Below are positions 33,073-48,300 of a DNA stretch of 64,000 bases, in pieces. The stretch spans positions 2,830,645-2,894,644 of the forward strand of contig JAGYXB010001569.1 of assembly GCA_022495005.1 (NCBI GenBank), written 5' to 3'. The notes below the pieces were generated by a model, which was not told where the DNA came from, made no database searches, and saw only the letters and a program-made list of their open reading frames with translations. Each line of letters begins with the position of its first letter. Position 1 is the stretch's first letter. The translations under genes and the position numbers were made by a program. This DNA is from Rhyacophila brunnea (lineage: Eukaryota; Arthropoda; Insecta; Trichoptera; Rhyacophilidae).

Positions 33073-34555
33073 TATAATACATGCAAAAATATGTCTTATC
33101 AAAGATAGAATTTAACAGCGAGTTAAGTTTTTTGAGCGAATCTTATAATATTTTATAATTAGTGATCATGTTATTATTCTGTCTACTTCACTGAATACAT
33201 TTTCGTTGTGTGACAGAACACTGAAAATGCTATTTGCTTACTTATGTTGTATTTAAAAAAATGTTCAGTATATTTTTCAGTACAAGCATATGCTCTGGCG
33301 ACAATAAACGTACATACAATGATTATTAACATAGCATTCATTATCCGGGGAAATTTTATAATAATAATTATTATATAATTACATTTTGTCATACTATTTT
33401 TTATATAATAGCGTACAATATATTTAGATAATTATTACACTATTTATACGACATTTAGTACCTACTGTTTTGAAAGCGATTTTTTACTGCAATATTACAA
33501 TACCTACAGCGAAATAGTTACATGTTTTGTGTATTTAATACCTGTGAAAATAATTGTGATGTGCTGTATAATGAATTCAAAATTATTGCATAATATGTAA
33601 AGTGGGAATACGGTACGTATTAGATAATTCTAAACATATCGACTGCTTAGTCTGCAAACCGGCTAACTCCATTTGGGAAAATTGTTCAGGAAAGAGGAAA
33701 AACTTAATAATTTAACTATCGAGCGGAATTTAACAATTCCAAAAATACACTTGGTTTCACAAATAAGCTGCACTATGAATTAATATAAGATTTTAGATTC
33801 CATTTTATATATAAAGAAAATTTATATAAAGAGCGGAGTTGTTTCATTTACGATATTGGAATTTTGGCACCTGCAGTTGGTTGTTGTGTGTGAAGAACAA
33901 TAACACATTTATTTATAGGTTTAGGAGTTTGAAATTTTGTGTGAGTATAGAAAACATGCTTTATAATAAAATTACATTAAAAACCTAACTGTTGGTCAAA
34001 AATGCAGTTGGCTGATTTGCAAATTAAGCAGTCGATATAGAAAATTATTGGGTAAGTATCTTTTATATATTTTACAATGAGGAAACTAAATTACTTTATT
34101 ATTTTGCAACAAGAAAACTGTAAGTCCGTAGCCAATGTTTTATCTAAATGTTTTGGTAGAAAGTTTGCAAAATCGTAACACAATTCATTAGAATGACAGA
34201 TGATACAAATCAATTCATAATACAGAGGCTTAAATCTGTAACATAATAATATTTATTTATTTAGGAAAAGAGTATTACGGCTTTACAGCGATTGGCCAAT
34301 GCGCCATAATACAGAATAAATACAAAATTATAAAAAATGTCCTAATTACAAATAACAACTAATATAACAAGAAAGTAGAAAAGACAGCATGTGTTTATGT
34401 AAATATTAAAGAAACATGATGTATACATTTATAAATTTAACCTATTTAACACGTCCTCTAACATTATATAGTTAATAAAAAATAAATTAACCTTTATGGT
34501 GCCATTATATAAGTTTATCTCACGATACACAGCATCATGAAACATAACACCTTTC
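33073..34555. other. Upstream of Hdc, nothing recognised
   Basis: AT-rich intergenic sequence. No exon or repeat family seen elsewhere in the window was identified, apart from weak similarity of GCAGTTGGTTGTTGTGTG near 33870 to 4040. Confidence 0.5.
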
Positions 34556-35270
34556 CTAACCGAAAAAAAAATCTTTTTTTTAAACGGTACATGTTCAAAC
34601 ACGCGCGTTATCATGATCTTACTCCCTACTTCAGTTTTAGATTGTCAATTTATGACTACGGCCGTATGTTGTAGCTTAACCACTGGGGAATGCCAAAATA
34701 AATGGCGTATTTCAAAAAAACACTACCTTATTCTTAGGTCAATAATTATTATAAAGCAATCATTATTCGTAGGATGTTTATCACATTTGAATGGTCAACG
34801 ACATAGCTTATAATCAGTATCTTTATAATTAACTTCAAATGTGTTAATCTTGCCCATTTTTTGAATAATAAAATGCCTAATTCTTGTCAAATTTGGGATC
34901 ACAGAGATTATCAATATAATTTTTTATCGTAAATATTTCAATATAATAATATCGACATAACTTATACTGATGGTTTTATAAATGCGTTTAAAAATTAATA
35001 AATGTAAAAAATCTCAACACCACTGCACATTTATGTACTGAAATATGACTATATTCTAAAACATTAGAGCGAGAGGTTTAAAAGAATACTATTTTATGTA
35101 ATAAAAATACTTTATGCAGTCATCAATTGCTTAAAATAAATATAAAGGATAATAAGGCTTCAATATTATATAAATATATTATCTACAACGTTTAAGGAAT
35201 GTCCAGGATCATGCTTTGAAAATACAATAAAAGCTCCATTTTGACCTACGCTGAGCATGCCCGCCCTTAA
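34556..35270. mobile_element. Single arm of the TTAA fold-back element
   Basis: From CCTAACCGAAAAAAAAATC to GAGCATGCCCGCCC plus TTAA (35267-35270), it matches the right arm 26020-26715 throughout. The opposite arm is absent. Confidence 0.85.
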
Positions 35271-35747
35271 TGTGTGGATGGACCCTATTAGGACTCCAAA
35301 TAATGCTGGCATATTCAAAATTCAAATGATACGTATAATGTACGTAGCACTCGGATGTTTTCGAATGATTTTAAAACCCTCATGACAAAACCAAGCATTT
35401 TGCTAGATCTAGTACTGATGTGTATAATATGTAATTAATATTATCTTTTAAATAGCATTTTGACATTTTTTCTTTCAAACCTTGCACTACAATAAGATAG
35501 TTATAGTTTTGTGTGTATTTAAAACCTGTGAAGCTAATTATTAAGCTGTATGTACTGGATAATGAATACAAAATAATTTGGTGTATACAGCGAAAATACA
35601 GTACGTATTTTATACTTATTATTAAGAGGGTAAGTACACATATTATATTTTACAGTAAGTAAACGCAAATACCCTCTGAAATTTTGCAGCAGGAAAACTG
35701 TAAATAGATAATGTCTTGGTAGAAATATTGAAAAATAGTAAAACAAG

Positions 35748-36296
35748 CAGTGATGAAGGGTGGAGGTAGGCTGTCAAGATCCGACATAAGTGCACACTAA
35801 ATTTTGTCAGTCAAACCTATTTGTTTTCATTGAACATGTACTAAAATGAGTAGATGGTGCTAATTAGTTTTTAAAATTCTATTAAACCCTGCCAAAATCA
35901 AACCATGATAGTTTAGGTATGCTATGGGCGATCCGACAATTATTATATTGTTGAATTACAGATGGTATTGGTTAGTTTTTTTTAAATTCATTAAGCCCTG
36001 TCTAAACCAAACCATAGTCGATAAAAAATATTCTTCTATCTGTTAAAAGTATCCAAAATTATGCAATTAAATCATACATAAATTTGGATATTTTATAGGT
36101 AGGATAATTTGTATCTATTATAGTTTGGTTTGGGCAGGGCTTAATAAACCAACAATATATTGTGTAAAGTGTTGTAGTAGTCTTACTTCAATAAAAACAA
36201 ATACGTATGACTAACAAAGTTTAATGTGCACTATTTATGGCGGCGTATATTATTTATGGCACTATTCTTAACACCCTACCTCCACCCTCGCTACTG
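35748..36296. mobile_element. hAT-type MITE, CAGTGGCGAAGG family, upstream of Hdc start exon
   Basis: Left end CAGTGATGAAGGGTGGAGG, right end CCTACCTCCACCCTCGCTAC TG. It is deleted and rearranged inside. It stops about 60 bases before the acceptor at 36353. Confidence 0.75.
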
Positions 36297-36353
36297 ATAT
36301 TATTGTAATTGGTGATGCCATAACAACTAATAGTTGGTTTTTCTTTTTTTCAG

Positions 36354-36387
36354 ACTAAAATGGATAGCGAAGAGTACAGAAGAAGAG
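36354..36387 (+). CDS. Hdc: Hdc exon with the start codon
   Basis: A pyrimidine-rich acceptor (TTCTTTTTTTCAG) ends at 36353, so at least one non-coding exon lies upstream. The exon then reads ACTAAAATGG, giving a fair start context with A at -3 and G at +4, and MDSEEYRRR before donor AGAG|GTGAGT. The coding part begins at 36360. It matches the MD-x-EEYR-x-RG start of insect HDC. Confidence 0.88.
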
Positions 36388-39300
36388 GTGAGTTATAAAT
36401 TATATTAATAACCACCTATTAGTCATGCTGATTAGCATGAAACAGAAAAAAAACACAATTTTTTCCACGTACTACTTTAGGCCATAATATAATTCAATTG
36501 TTGCTTTCAGCCTCATCCGTTGGCCATCTTGAATTTTATAGCGACCATTTTGAAATTAAACTATGTTACCAAAGCCACATATACATGTCGGCTGATCTTC
36601 AAGACCAAACTTACAATAAAACCTTATATAATTTTGAAAACACTTCTGATTGTAACCAATAGAAAAATCTTTTTTTTTTAATTCAAACACCTAGAGGAAT
36701 CGAACCTGCATCTATCGGGTTTCGCGCCCATGCTCATAGACCACTATGTTATAGGCGTCATACTTAATTACGACAAATTTTAACTAATGGTTCTTAACAC
36801 TGCGCAAACGCTTTCCAAATTGAGTTACTATTGGCGATCGGATTTTGTATTTTAAATCAAAGTAGGTATTACTTTAATTACTAACCGATGTCACGGATCA
36901 CTCCAAGATTTTTTGTTGTCACTTACTTGAACTTACTAATATTTTTTTTAATTAACTATTTCTTTGATTCAACGAATAATTCACAAGACTTAAGAATGTA
37001 ACATTCTAATTATTGAACATACATAATTTTGAACTGAGAAAATATATTTTAACCGATAGAATTTGAAAAGCGCTTCAGGTCGCAATTAAGTATGACATGG
37101 GAAAATTCCCGAGAAAATCTCAATCTCAATCCCAAGATTTCCAGAAAAGAATTCTCGGGAATTCACGTGATATCGAGAAAATTAAAAAATACCTGTAAAA
37201 ATCCTAAATTCAGTGTAAAAACAGACAAATTCCAAAAAAATATGTTTTTTTTATTTAAGTAAGAAGACAAACAAACTAGAAGTAGGAAAATTAAAATAAT
37301 TCAAAACATTACTTATTAAAATAGAATTTCAAACAATCGCGTATGCTTTTGTAACACAAAATTCCCTGATGTTGAAAAAATGCGCTCATTTTTAGTCGAT
37401 ATTGGCTTAATTGTGTTAAATGCCCCGATCACTCTTTGAACGTTTTGTATTTTCTGTCCACTTTTTTCATATAGAAAAATCGTTTTTACAATTAATATTT
37501 GATAATAAAGAAATCCCAAATACCGAGAAAATATTCTCGAGATCCGGGATTTCCCGAAATGTTAAAAGTTTCAATTCTCGAGATTCGAGATGGACAATCT
37601 CGAAAGTTTCTCAAGAATTCCCGTCGGGAAATTCCCATAACCCAACTCTAACTATGACGCCTATAGCTCCAGATCAACCGATTATGTCCATGCTCAACTA
37701 TATTGAAAAACAATGAGTGTATTTACCAGATACAGGATTCGACCTACGACATTATAAGCTAACGCGTAAGCCGCTTGGCCTTCGTGGGCCTAAATTATGT
37801 AGGTAGGTATTATCAATTAAAACAATTTTAAATTTTCTGTCTTTTTAATACTTAATACAAAAAATAATTACAAGATTATAAAAAGAACTTTTTATATACA
37901 ACGTTTTTAAATTTTCTGTTGAATCATATAAACTGGACAATTTTATGTATTAATAAATACTTTTTTTGTACTTAATAGAAATAGCTACCTACTGAATAAA
38001 TATTATAGAATACTGAAATGTATTTAGACATTTCATTTTGATTTCCATAGTAACGAACGTATATATTAATAATTTAGTTGCTAGGACCATCCCCTTAGCA
38101 ACCAATAATAGTATTTTATTTTTTACGGATTTCTTCCGAAATAACTTTTCATACAAAACAGAATTAACTGAAAATGAATTCAATTATACTTAAAGATGGC
38201 TAAAATTATTAAAAGAATGCATTGGAATCGTGTTCTGATGTATTCTAAAAGTTTCAAATGTCTAGCTAGTCTGGAAGTTAGTTAATACATGCTTTCATAC
38301 TGCAGTCTGCAATTTAGAAGAAATATTTATTTAGCTACGTATTTTTTTCGACTTATACAAGGTATAAATGAGAACTCTGCCATTCTGGGCAGTGTTGACC
38401 TGTGTGTCCCTGATAACTATCTTAGAAATAGAGACCATCAGTTGTTTATTCTCCCAAGGTGCAGAACCAACCTGCCACTGGTAATGCCAATTGGGAGGGC
38501 GATAACTATGTTCAACGAAATTGCTTCGGGTGTTGATATATTCCACCTACGTGAGAATGAGTTTAGGTGGACGCTGTTTTATAAATTCTTAAAATAGGGT
38601 CTGCTTAACTCATCCGGTGTACTTCCTTGTACCTATCTAATTTATCTACTGATCTATCTCTTTTTTTATGTAATACTGTTATATTTATATATCTTTGTTT
38701 CTAAATGTCATGTTGTGAACGTCTTAAACTTATAATTTGTAATGTCCACAATATGTTAAAAAAAAAAATGAAAATTGAAAATTAAAAATCAATTGCAAGA
38801 TTTGTACTGGATAAACAACCACGGGACAAACAAGAATACTAGCTAAGAAAAACGTGGTAAAAATATACAAATATGTGATACGAATGGGTTAAAGTTAAAC
38901 CATCTTCTGCATATTATAATCTATGTGTCTTTAAGAGTGTTTTTTATTGGGCGCATCTGTATTAATTTAGTAGTATTTAAGAATGATAACACTTATCTCG
39001 GTTACGATAAAATGACGTGTCTGCATACACAACTGTATAACGTTGTTCAATTTAGACGTACACGAAGACATTTCGATACACATTTTACAAGCTCATAAAC
39101 ATTGAGGGATTTACAGATGGACCTTATAACAGAGTAAAAACTATGTCACAGAAATTGACCCGTTCAAAACTAAAGTACACAGTTCGCTATTCTGATTAAA
39201 ATTAGAGTATATTATCATTTACCTATTTCTTTTAGTAATTTATTTATATAAAAATAATTACAAGATAAAAAGAACTTTTTATAATATACTTACCAAGTTT

Positions 39301-42300
39301 TTAAATTTTCTGTTGAATCATATAAACTTGACAATTCTATGTATTAACAAATACTTTTTTTGTACTTGATAGAAATACTGAATAAAAATATAGAATACTG
39401 AAATGTAATTTTGACATTTCATATTGATTTCCATAGTAACGCACGTATATATTAATAATTTAGTTGCTAGGACCCCCTTAGCAACCAACAATAATAACTT
39501 TCCATACAAAACAGAATTAACTGAAAATGAATTCAATTCTGCTTAAGGATGGCTAAAAGTATTAAAAGAATGCGTTGTCATCGTGTTCTGATATATTCTA
39601 AAAGTTTGAAATGTCTAGCTAGTCGGGAAGTTAGTTAAAAATTGATTGCAAGATTTGTATTGCAAGTAAAAATTTGTACTGGACAAATAAGAATACGAGC
39701 TAATAAAAACGTGGTAATAAAAAAAAAAGTCGTCAGCTGAATGCAGAACTATTCTAACTCACAATTGAAATATTTTACAGAAGTATTCTTTGAAACATCC
39801 TATTAGAGTAGCACAACGTGGTATGGAGAGGTGCATGCTGGGCATAACGCGAAAGGACAAAAAGAGGAATGAATGGATAAGGAAGCAGATAGGGATTTGC
39901 GATGTGATAAAGTTCATTAAATGCCTTAAATGGCAATGGGCTGGACACATAGCTCAAAGAAGATACAATAGTTGGACAAATTTAGTCATCCAGCGGTATC
40001 CAAGAGTTACAAAACGTCCGCAAGTTAGACCTAGAGGCCGCTTGATCGATGAAATTGTAAAGTTCTGCGGAAGTACGTGGCAACGCAGCGCACATGACCT
40101 AGAGAAGTGTAAGCAGCTTGAAGAGGTCTTCATCCAGCAGTCGATAGATTCAGGCTGATGATGTATCATTTTTTCATCCATAGTCCTACTAAAATATAAT
40201 ATATTCATTTATCTATACAAATAACAAATAATTTAAGTAGCTTGTTTAAAAGAACTATAAAGAAAATATTTAAAATGTGAGTTAGAATTGTTCTACATTC
40301 AGCTGACGACTGAGTAGGTACATAACAGATCATTGTTTCTTTTATTCAACGAATAATTCACAAGATTTTAAGAATGTACCATTCTAATTGTTGAACATAC
40401 ATAATTCTGCAAACATTCATGAGAAAATACGGCCAATAGAAAAAATCTTTTTTTGAAAAAAGTAAGACACCCGGCAGGAATCGAACCTGGGTCTCTTGGG
40501 TATCGCACCCTGTACATTACCACTATGCTACGATTGCTATGCTTAATTGTGATTTTTTTTAAACTATTTAAGGTTTTTTTCTATTTGCTATATTTTCTCA
40601 TGTTTCTTAAAATCCAAGAAGCACTTAGAAAAATCGTCCAACACACATTGAATGATCCTGGACTATTTTTCTGATCGCAGAATACCGGAAGTATCGGTAG
40701 ATTCATTCAAAAGAGTCTGATAAGCTTATTTCTTGCCAGAGGATATTTAATTGTAAATGTAATTTGTAATATTCGATATTATGAAGAATAAAAAATATTA
40801 CAGATTTAGCATAAATCTCGCGGGACACGTCAAACAGTCCTGAACGTGTTAGAAACGTTATCCCTATAAACATGTATATCTTTCACATATACGTAGATAA
40901 CACCCTATGTAGTTTCCTTGAGTCAATATAAACGAATCACGGCTAACAGGGGAAGCAGTTTTCTTTATTGAAAATAAAGATCTGTATTATTTGACGGTTG
41001 TTTCTAGCATGGCAATGATTTTAAATTAATGTTTTTCCCGCTTCGTTGTTTCAAAATGGCGGGGGTAGGTTTGAATAGTAAATTTATTTGGTCTTAAAAT
41101 CAATGTGTTGTATTGGTAAAGTAGCTGGCAATTGACATATTGTTTTATATACTATATAGCACACCCTTATACATATTTAAAAGAACTAGCATTTTAAATT
41201 ATCTAATTATTTATATAAAATCAAAATATTCTTTAAGATCGGTAATGGGTTAAAATCATGGGCCCCACAAGGGATGAAGACTGACAGAGCTCTAACCTGG
41301 GGGCCAGGCTCAGGGAGGGCCTGGTGTGGCAGGTCAACCAAATAAGTGAGATAAACACACATTACAAATTTTCTCTAATAGTAAATAAAAAGTCATCTGC
41401 ATTTTACTTCAATGATATTAATATTTAAAAATATGTAAATTCTAATGGATTTTAGTTTTGTACTATTCCCTTTGAGTCGGTTTTGGCGACCCGGGTTTCG
41501 CCTTTCGGCATCTTCAGGCACTGTGTATACTCACCAAAAGGCAAATAAACACTGACCACGAATACTATGAACTCTAGCTCTAGCTCTAGCTTATATAACT
41601 AATATAACTAACCAATACAATAAAGTAGGTAAAAACTCTATTATTTACATATCAAGTCGGTCGCAATAAAAAATAACAAACAAATTATAAATAATTGAAG
41701 TGTTTATCTTTAATTCCTTATTAATAAAAAAAATATTAACAATAATACACTCAATAAACACTTCTGAGAAAATATATTATAACTAATAGAAAAAATCTTT
41801 TTGAAAAAACTAAGACACCCGACAGGAATCGAGCCTGCATCTCCTGGGTTTACGCCCCAATCCACGCATTATCCACTACGCTACGAGGTGACATACTAAT
41901 GACGACAAACTTTAACTATTGGCCGTTTAATACCTGCTCATCAGCGCTCTTCCAAATCAAGCTACTATCAGAAATGTTTTTCGGAATTATGTTTGTTCAA
42001 TAATTATAATGGTACATTCTTAAATCTTGTAAATTATTCATTGAATAAAAGAAATAGTTAGTTAAATATTAAAATAAACCATCAAAACGTAATGATAGAT
42101 CATTATTACCTATAAACAATAGTACATAACTTAAATCAATTAGAATTTTAATTAAAATATTGTTAAATACATCTTACCCACTAATTTTATAACAACTAGC
42201 AATTTAAATTAAGTAATAAATATTTTTTTATAAAATTTTTCAAATTGGCTAAAAAAACTTTGGTTCATACGTAATTTATTTTCATTATTTATTTATTTTC

Positions 42301-45300
42301 AATACTGAATATACCTACGCAAGATTTAAGAAAATGTATGATTTTCCAGTTTCGTTGTCAATCGATCTTTCGGTAGAAGAAAAATCCTACAGTGCAACGC
42401 AACCCGCAAGTAACTATCTGTAAAAAGGCAAGAATAAAAAAAACAGGATTCAATCCGGATTGCCACACAAAGAGACACATTGGAGAGGTTTAAAGTATGT
42501 AATCAAAGAAAAAATAAAGACTCTTCAGCCAAAACGAATGTAAAGAAAGTCTTTCTTGTTTTAAATGAGTACACCAGTAAAGGTTACTTCTGCTTCAAAG
42601 TCAGTGCTCTAAATTGGAAATTTCGCGAACCGGAACGCATAATAATTTACCTATATTATATTTAATTATCATACATACACCAAAGGATGCAACACGTGGG
42701 GGTGTTGAGAGTGCAAAACACCCGGGCGTCAGGACTCAGGAGACAGAAGACTACAAAAAATATTATTATTAAAATTTAATTACATAAAATGGACGCTATG
42801 GCTGGAAAAAGTCGCCTGCGATGCAATTCTCCATTGATACGAATATATCTACGCAATTAATTTTACGTTTTTTTTAAACATTATTGAATATAATATTTTA
42901 TTTAATAGATAGGTAAATATGTCAATATTTTGAGGATAATATACCTAATAATTGTTTCAAATTTTCTTTGTCTCTCTATTTTTTTTATTTGAATACACAT
43001 CAGATTTTTTCTAGTAGGTCGGTACGTATATATCAGATAAGATAACGTATATTCAATAATATAAAGAGTATTATTAATTCAATTTAATAAAACGAAAAAT
43101 TTTATAGTAGTTTTTTCACTTTTATTAATTATATCTGGACCAGTTTTGCGCACCTCAGAGAGACTTTTTTAACTAAATAATCTTTATACAACATGCACTT
43201 ATCAAAAGAAATTCAAAAGGTAACACAAAAAAATCGGTGTGTGTGTGTACTTATGTACGCGCGTTAGAAGTTATACTTCTTTGACGTAACAAATCAAAAT
43301 AAGCCGTTACCTGAGTCTATTAATATTATAGTTGATTGGGTTGATGAAAACGTAGCGATTCATCTGTGTCTCATATAACACATGATAATTGTAATTTGAT
43401 TATTGTATTGGACCAAAACTCATCTTTGCCATTTAGCGGTTATAATCGATTCAGAAGTAACATGATGAATTAAAATTATTTACCAGCTCAACATTCACAA
43501 AATTTATTTATTTATTGATATATAATTTTACTCATAAATAATACTTACATAAATATAGCCTCAAATCTTGATACACTTTACAATGAAAAATAAATATGCA
43601 CTCCAATATAAATAAAGTTTTATGAATATAAATTAACAGTGTAGAATGTTAGTCTCCAGAAATTATTTGTCTATAAACATATATATTTATTATGACACAA
43701 TATTGGTTATGTTTACAACACGTGCTCTTTACTTAGTTGTGTTGAACGACTAACTAAATGACACTATGCGCATGTACCCTTGAGACCGAAATAAATATCA
43801 TAAAACATTATGTGTTACATCGGCGCGCGCAACTTCGTCACACGCTAAATATACACTCTGATCTGTTTTCCCAAACGCGCCAAAAGAAGTATAACTTCAA
43901 AAAAATCTACCAACACTTGGAATTACCCATCCAATAATATTTTGTCAATAACAATTCTTCTTTTTCTTCCACGGCGCAACATCCCGGGGTGGCCTCCTCA
44001 ACAACCGGTCTCCACTCACTCCGGTCTCTCGTCACACTTCTCCAGTTACCGGGTCTTCCTATATGAAGCCAGCCCACTTTTACGGCGTCAGCCCATCTCC
44101 TTCTTGGACGGCCTCTGGGTCTCTTCCGTTGGGGTAGCCACTTCGTCATGATCCTTGGCGCTCTAACTTCAGGCATTCTCTCCACATGTCCCGCCCATCG
44201 TAGTCTTTGGGACTTACAGTATCTTATGATTGTTTGCTGTTCAATCAGCTCTTCCAACTCGTGGTTCATTTTTATTCTGTAGTTCCCATTTTCCAACGTG
44301 GGTCCAAAGATTTTGCGGAGTATTTTGCGCTCGAAGACAGCTAATTTGTTTTCCTCGTTTTGAGTTAAGCACCAAGTCTCACAGCCATAAGTGACCACCG
44401 GCCTTATAATTGTTTTATAAATTAGAAGTTTACTTCTTCGGCCTAGAATTTTCAACCCCACCAGTCGCTTGCAGGCATGCCAGCATTTATTCCCGGAGAT
44501 AAGGCGGATTTTTATCTCTTATTTTGGTCTTATTTTGGGTATTTAGGCTGGATCCGAGATACGTGAACTTGTCCACCCCTTCATATGCATGCTGTCCTAT
44601 GTCTATATTCTGCAGCGGTACCTGATCGCGTGTGCTGACCATATACTTAGTTTTTGACTGGTTTTTGACCAGCGTTTTCTGCTTTTATTTTCATAGTGCC
44701 ACAATGGTCGATCATCCTCTGTTTGGATCTGCTTGGATCTGCTTGTGTCAATAACAATTAATAATTGTAATTAATATTTAGCAAAATAACACAAAAGCAC
44801 ATTATTGTTTAATGAAATACAAGTATTACATAGTGTCTTAAAGATTATCTTTTTAACATGACGTTGGATACATTGTATCCGACAAGCTTTGTATTAAACT
44901 TTAAGAAAACATAATTTAGGGTAGATTTCGTTTTTTTTATTAATTTATTTACGAACCAGAACGGAAATTTTATTTATTCCACGTGACAGAGCGATGGTCT
45001 TTAGGAATACACGAACCAGTCAATTTCGAGCCCTGTAACCAAAGCAAATTTTACCAGTCTAATAAATCGGTAGTTATTCATCCTTCCTAAAATAAATAAC
45101 ATAATATCCACATTAAGTGACTATGAGGTGGTTCAAAAGATTTAGACATAAAAGTCTTAATATATTGATAGAAGAAAATACAGCAAAATGTAGTACATAT
45201 TATTATAGACATCATTCACTAGTGCCAAAATATCCTGGAGTGGATCCTGTCCTGCTCAAATCGTCGTCATCAACATTTCAATTTAGTCACATAAGAGGTT

Positions 45301-48300
45301 TTAACAGCTCACGGCGATATAAAGTTATTACATTATATTTATTTTCAGGAAAAGAGATGGTAGACTACATAGCTGATTACTTGGATAATGTTCATACTAG
45401 AAGAGTATTTCCTGACGTGAGGCCTGGTTTCCTGCACGCGCAACTCCCTGATGATGCACCGGTTACCGGAGAACCCTGGGCGGACATCATGGCGGACGTT
45501 GAAAGGGTCATTATGCCTGGGGTAAGAATAAATATAATTTATACTGGACTTCTTGTTTTTTTTATATATATCGAATCTAGTTTCAATATGATCAGTGGCC
45601 TCAATTCGAAGCTCAATTCGATATATTATAATAAATAAAAATAATTAGAAGTTACTAAAGAAGTACTTTATTTTATTTGATTCTACAATCATATGTGGAT
45701 CTGCGCATTTATTCTATACACAAGACTGCTATCGGCCGCTATCGAGGGTAGTTTTACATTTTTTACAATAAGTTAGTTGTAATCAGTGACGTCCCTAGAT
45801 AAAATGCCGCCCCTAGCTAGCGCCAAAATGCCACCTCATTTTTTATACTGTATTTTTATTATCCTTTTATGAGTCCAATATCCAAGAAATGTGTTGTATG
45901 GATACTTTACTAACAAAATATCAGACTAATTATTCGCAAATATGTTCGTGTCGTTTCTGGTCACCAAGGACGTCAAAATGCAACGGAAGTAAACTAGATA
46001 TCGCGAACTCGATAAAACCAGTGAGCTGATTTTTTAATGGAAATATATTTTTGTTATTACTAAGTTTAGATAGCTATTTCTATATATTCCAAATAACTCT
46101 CCTCGGTTTGCCGCCCTTCGAGTAACTGCCGCCCCCAAGAGATACTCAATCTGCCTACCCCTACGGGACGTCACTAGTTGTAATTATTACAATTTGTGCT
46201 GTGTTTTAACAGCACTTCTCTTGGCTGTGTTAAATTTTAGAGCGAGATAGACAGTTTTACATGAATTTGAAATAAATAGATAGTATTTCTAGTAAAATAA
46301 ATTAGGGGTGTAATTATTATTATTTTTGTTTGTCCAGGTAACTCATTGGCAGAGTCCACACATGCACGCGTATTTCCCTGCTCTCAATTCTTATCCATCA
46401 CTTCTTGGAGACATGTTGGCTGATGCCATCAACTGTCTTGGATTCACTTGGGTAATACTTCTACTTACGACTTTCCCCCATTACCTATTTCTTGACAAGA
46501 ATCATTTGTTTTTGTATTTTTTGTCATCGGATGTGGACACGTGGTCTTTTTCTTTGCTATCCATTCCAAAAATGCAAGAGTGTTCTTCAAAATGTTGGAA
46601 TTAATACCTACGCTGAAGCTACCCAATATGTGTATCTCAAATGTAACGGAAGGGATGAAGAAAAAAAAACACAAATTATTTAGATGAATGATTTATGTTA
46701 TTTACCCCGGTGATATTGAAAGAAACGTGTGCTTTTAATATTAACTAAATGCCGTTACAGCGAGGCGCAAACGACATAAATATACACTAATGGCTCTAAC
46801 TGTTAGGACTACTATGAGAAGGTGCAACAGGTCGCAGTGACTTGTAGATGAGTAGCCCACAAGTGGTTAAATCTGAATGCCATATGTGAAATTAAAGCCC
46901 GGGGTTTCCGGAAATGTTCGAGAGTGTAGAAGGGACGAGGCGTAGTAAGTAGTAGATATGATAAAGCACCAGCAAGCTGTAGATTTTAGACGTAAAAATG
47001 AATAATTCATTATTATATTATTATGGATAATTTTTTGAAACAATAATCTTTTTGCCAGGCATCTTCACCAGCTTGTACGGAACTGGAGACAGTCGTGATG
47101 AACTGGCTCGGAAAAATGATAGGGCTTCCTGAAGAGTTCCTCAGACTTAAAAACGAAAGCCCTGGCGGAGGAGTAATACAGGTGATTACAATTATGCAGT
47201 ATTAACCAATAGCTTTTGGGTGGCGCCTTTAGCAGTAGACTATTATTTTGAGGATGCGACGTTCACTCAAACCGTAACATACTTAGTGCAACGACGGTCG
47301 AACAGATTGTTTTGAATCACTCAATAGTCAACGCAGCGCGGCAACAAGTAACAGGCAAATTGAGCTGAGTCAAGTCAATGTTCATTGCAGTCCCGGTCTA
47401 TTATGACCCGTAATTGTCAATTGTCTGGTCTTGTGACAATAATACTGGAATTTGAGGGAAGGGGGAGTAAGGATTACGGCCACCGTAATTTGGCGCAACC
47501 AATTGAGCTAGTATTTACTTGACTTAAGTCGTTTAATTAATAGTATGGTAGTTTAATAAATTAACACCTGTTCAGAACATTTGTCACCAAACTTACTACA
47601 ATATTACTGTTTGCCCTGCTTAGACTACAGCAAGCGAGTCCACGCTGATATGCCTCCTGGCCGGGAGATCACGAGCGATACGGCGCCTCCAGGAATTGAA
47701 TCCGGAACTGGAGGGAGCCGAAATAAACGCAAGGCTTGTCGCATACTGCTCTGACCAGGCTCATTCTTCCGTGGAGAAAGCTGGGCTAATTGGTACAGTG
47801 AACTTGTATTTTATTCTAGTTTAATGAAACTTTATTTTGAGAATTCGTGGAAGTAATAGCTTAATATGATGGGAAATTGGAAGTATTAAGCGCGAACCAA
47901 ATTGGGGTGCATGTTGCGGACTATCACGTGACGTCACAGTAAGCTGCCGCTGCGGGAAAAAGCTATGTCATGACGTTTTTATTGATGTTTAAAATTTTAT
48001 CAGACTGATGCTCCCATCCCGTAGCACATCTTGAACATTTAAACTAACATTGTCAGTTGGCAAAATCTGCCGAAATCACCAGAACAATAATAAGGTCACC
48101 TCAGGTTGAACTGCACTGCATCGACACCTGCATGACTCAATGAACGTTTTTATCATCTTCTACATGCCTACACTTTTTGACTGTCATGTCAAAAACAGGC
48201 TTTTCTGTTCTTTGCGGTTGGCACTATGTATTTTCTATAAGAATGTTGTCTATTATAATCATATAGTCTGCAGGTTGGGTTCTGTTCAAAATATTATCTA

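Noticed and set aside
37100..37660. Complete hAT element with exact duplication
   Set aside because: The left TIR is about 11 bases short and flanks match only at 7 of 8, so it is listed as a possible element only.
38289..38597. Stand-alone 102-codon gene
   Set aside because: The peptide is the C-terminal tail of a LINE ORF2 and is followed by a LINE-like 3' UTR and A-rich end.
45117..45638. 173-codon ORF
   Set aside because: Only 45349-45521 is coding; the rest is intron read-through on both sides of a good acceptor and donor.
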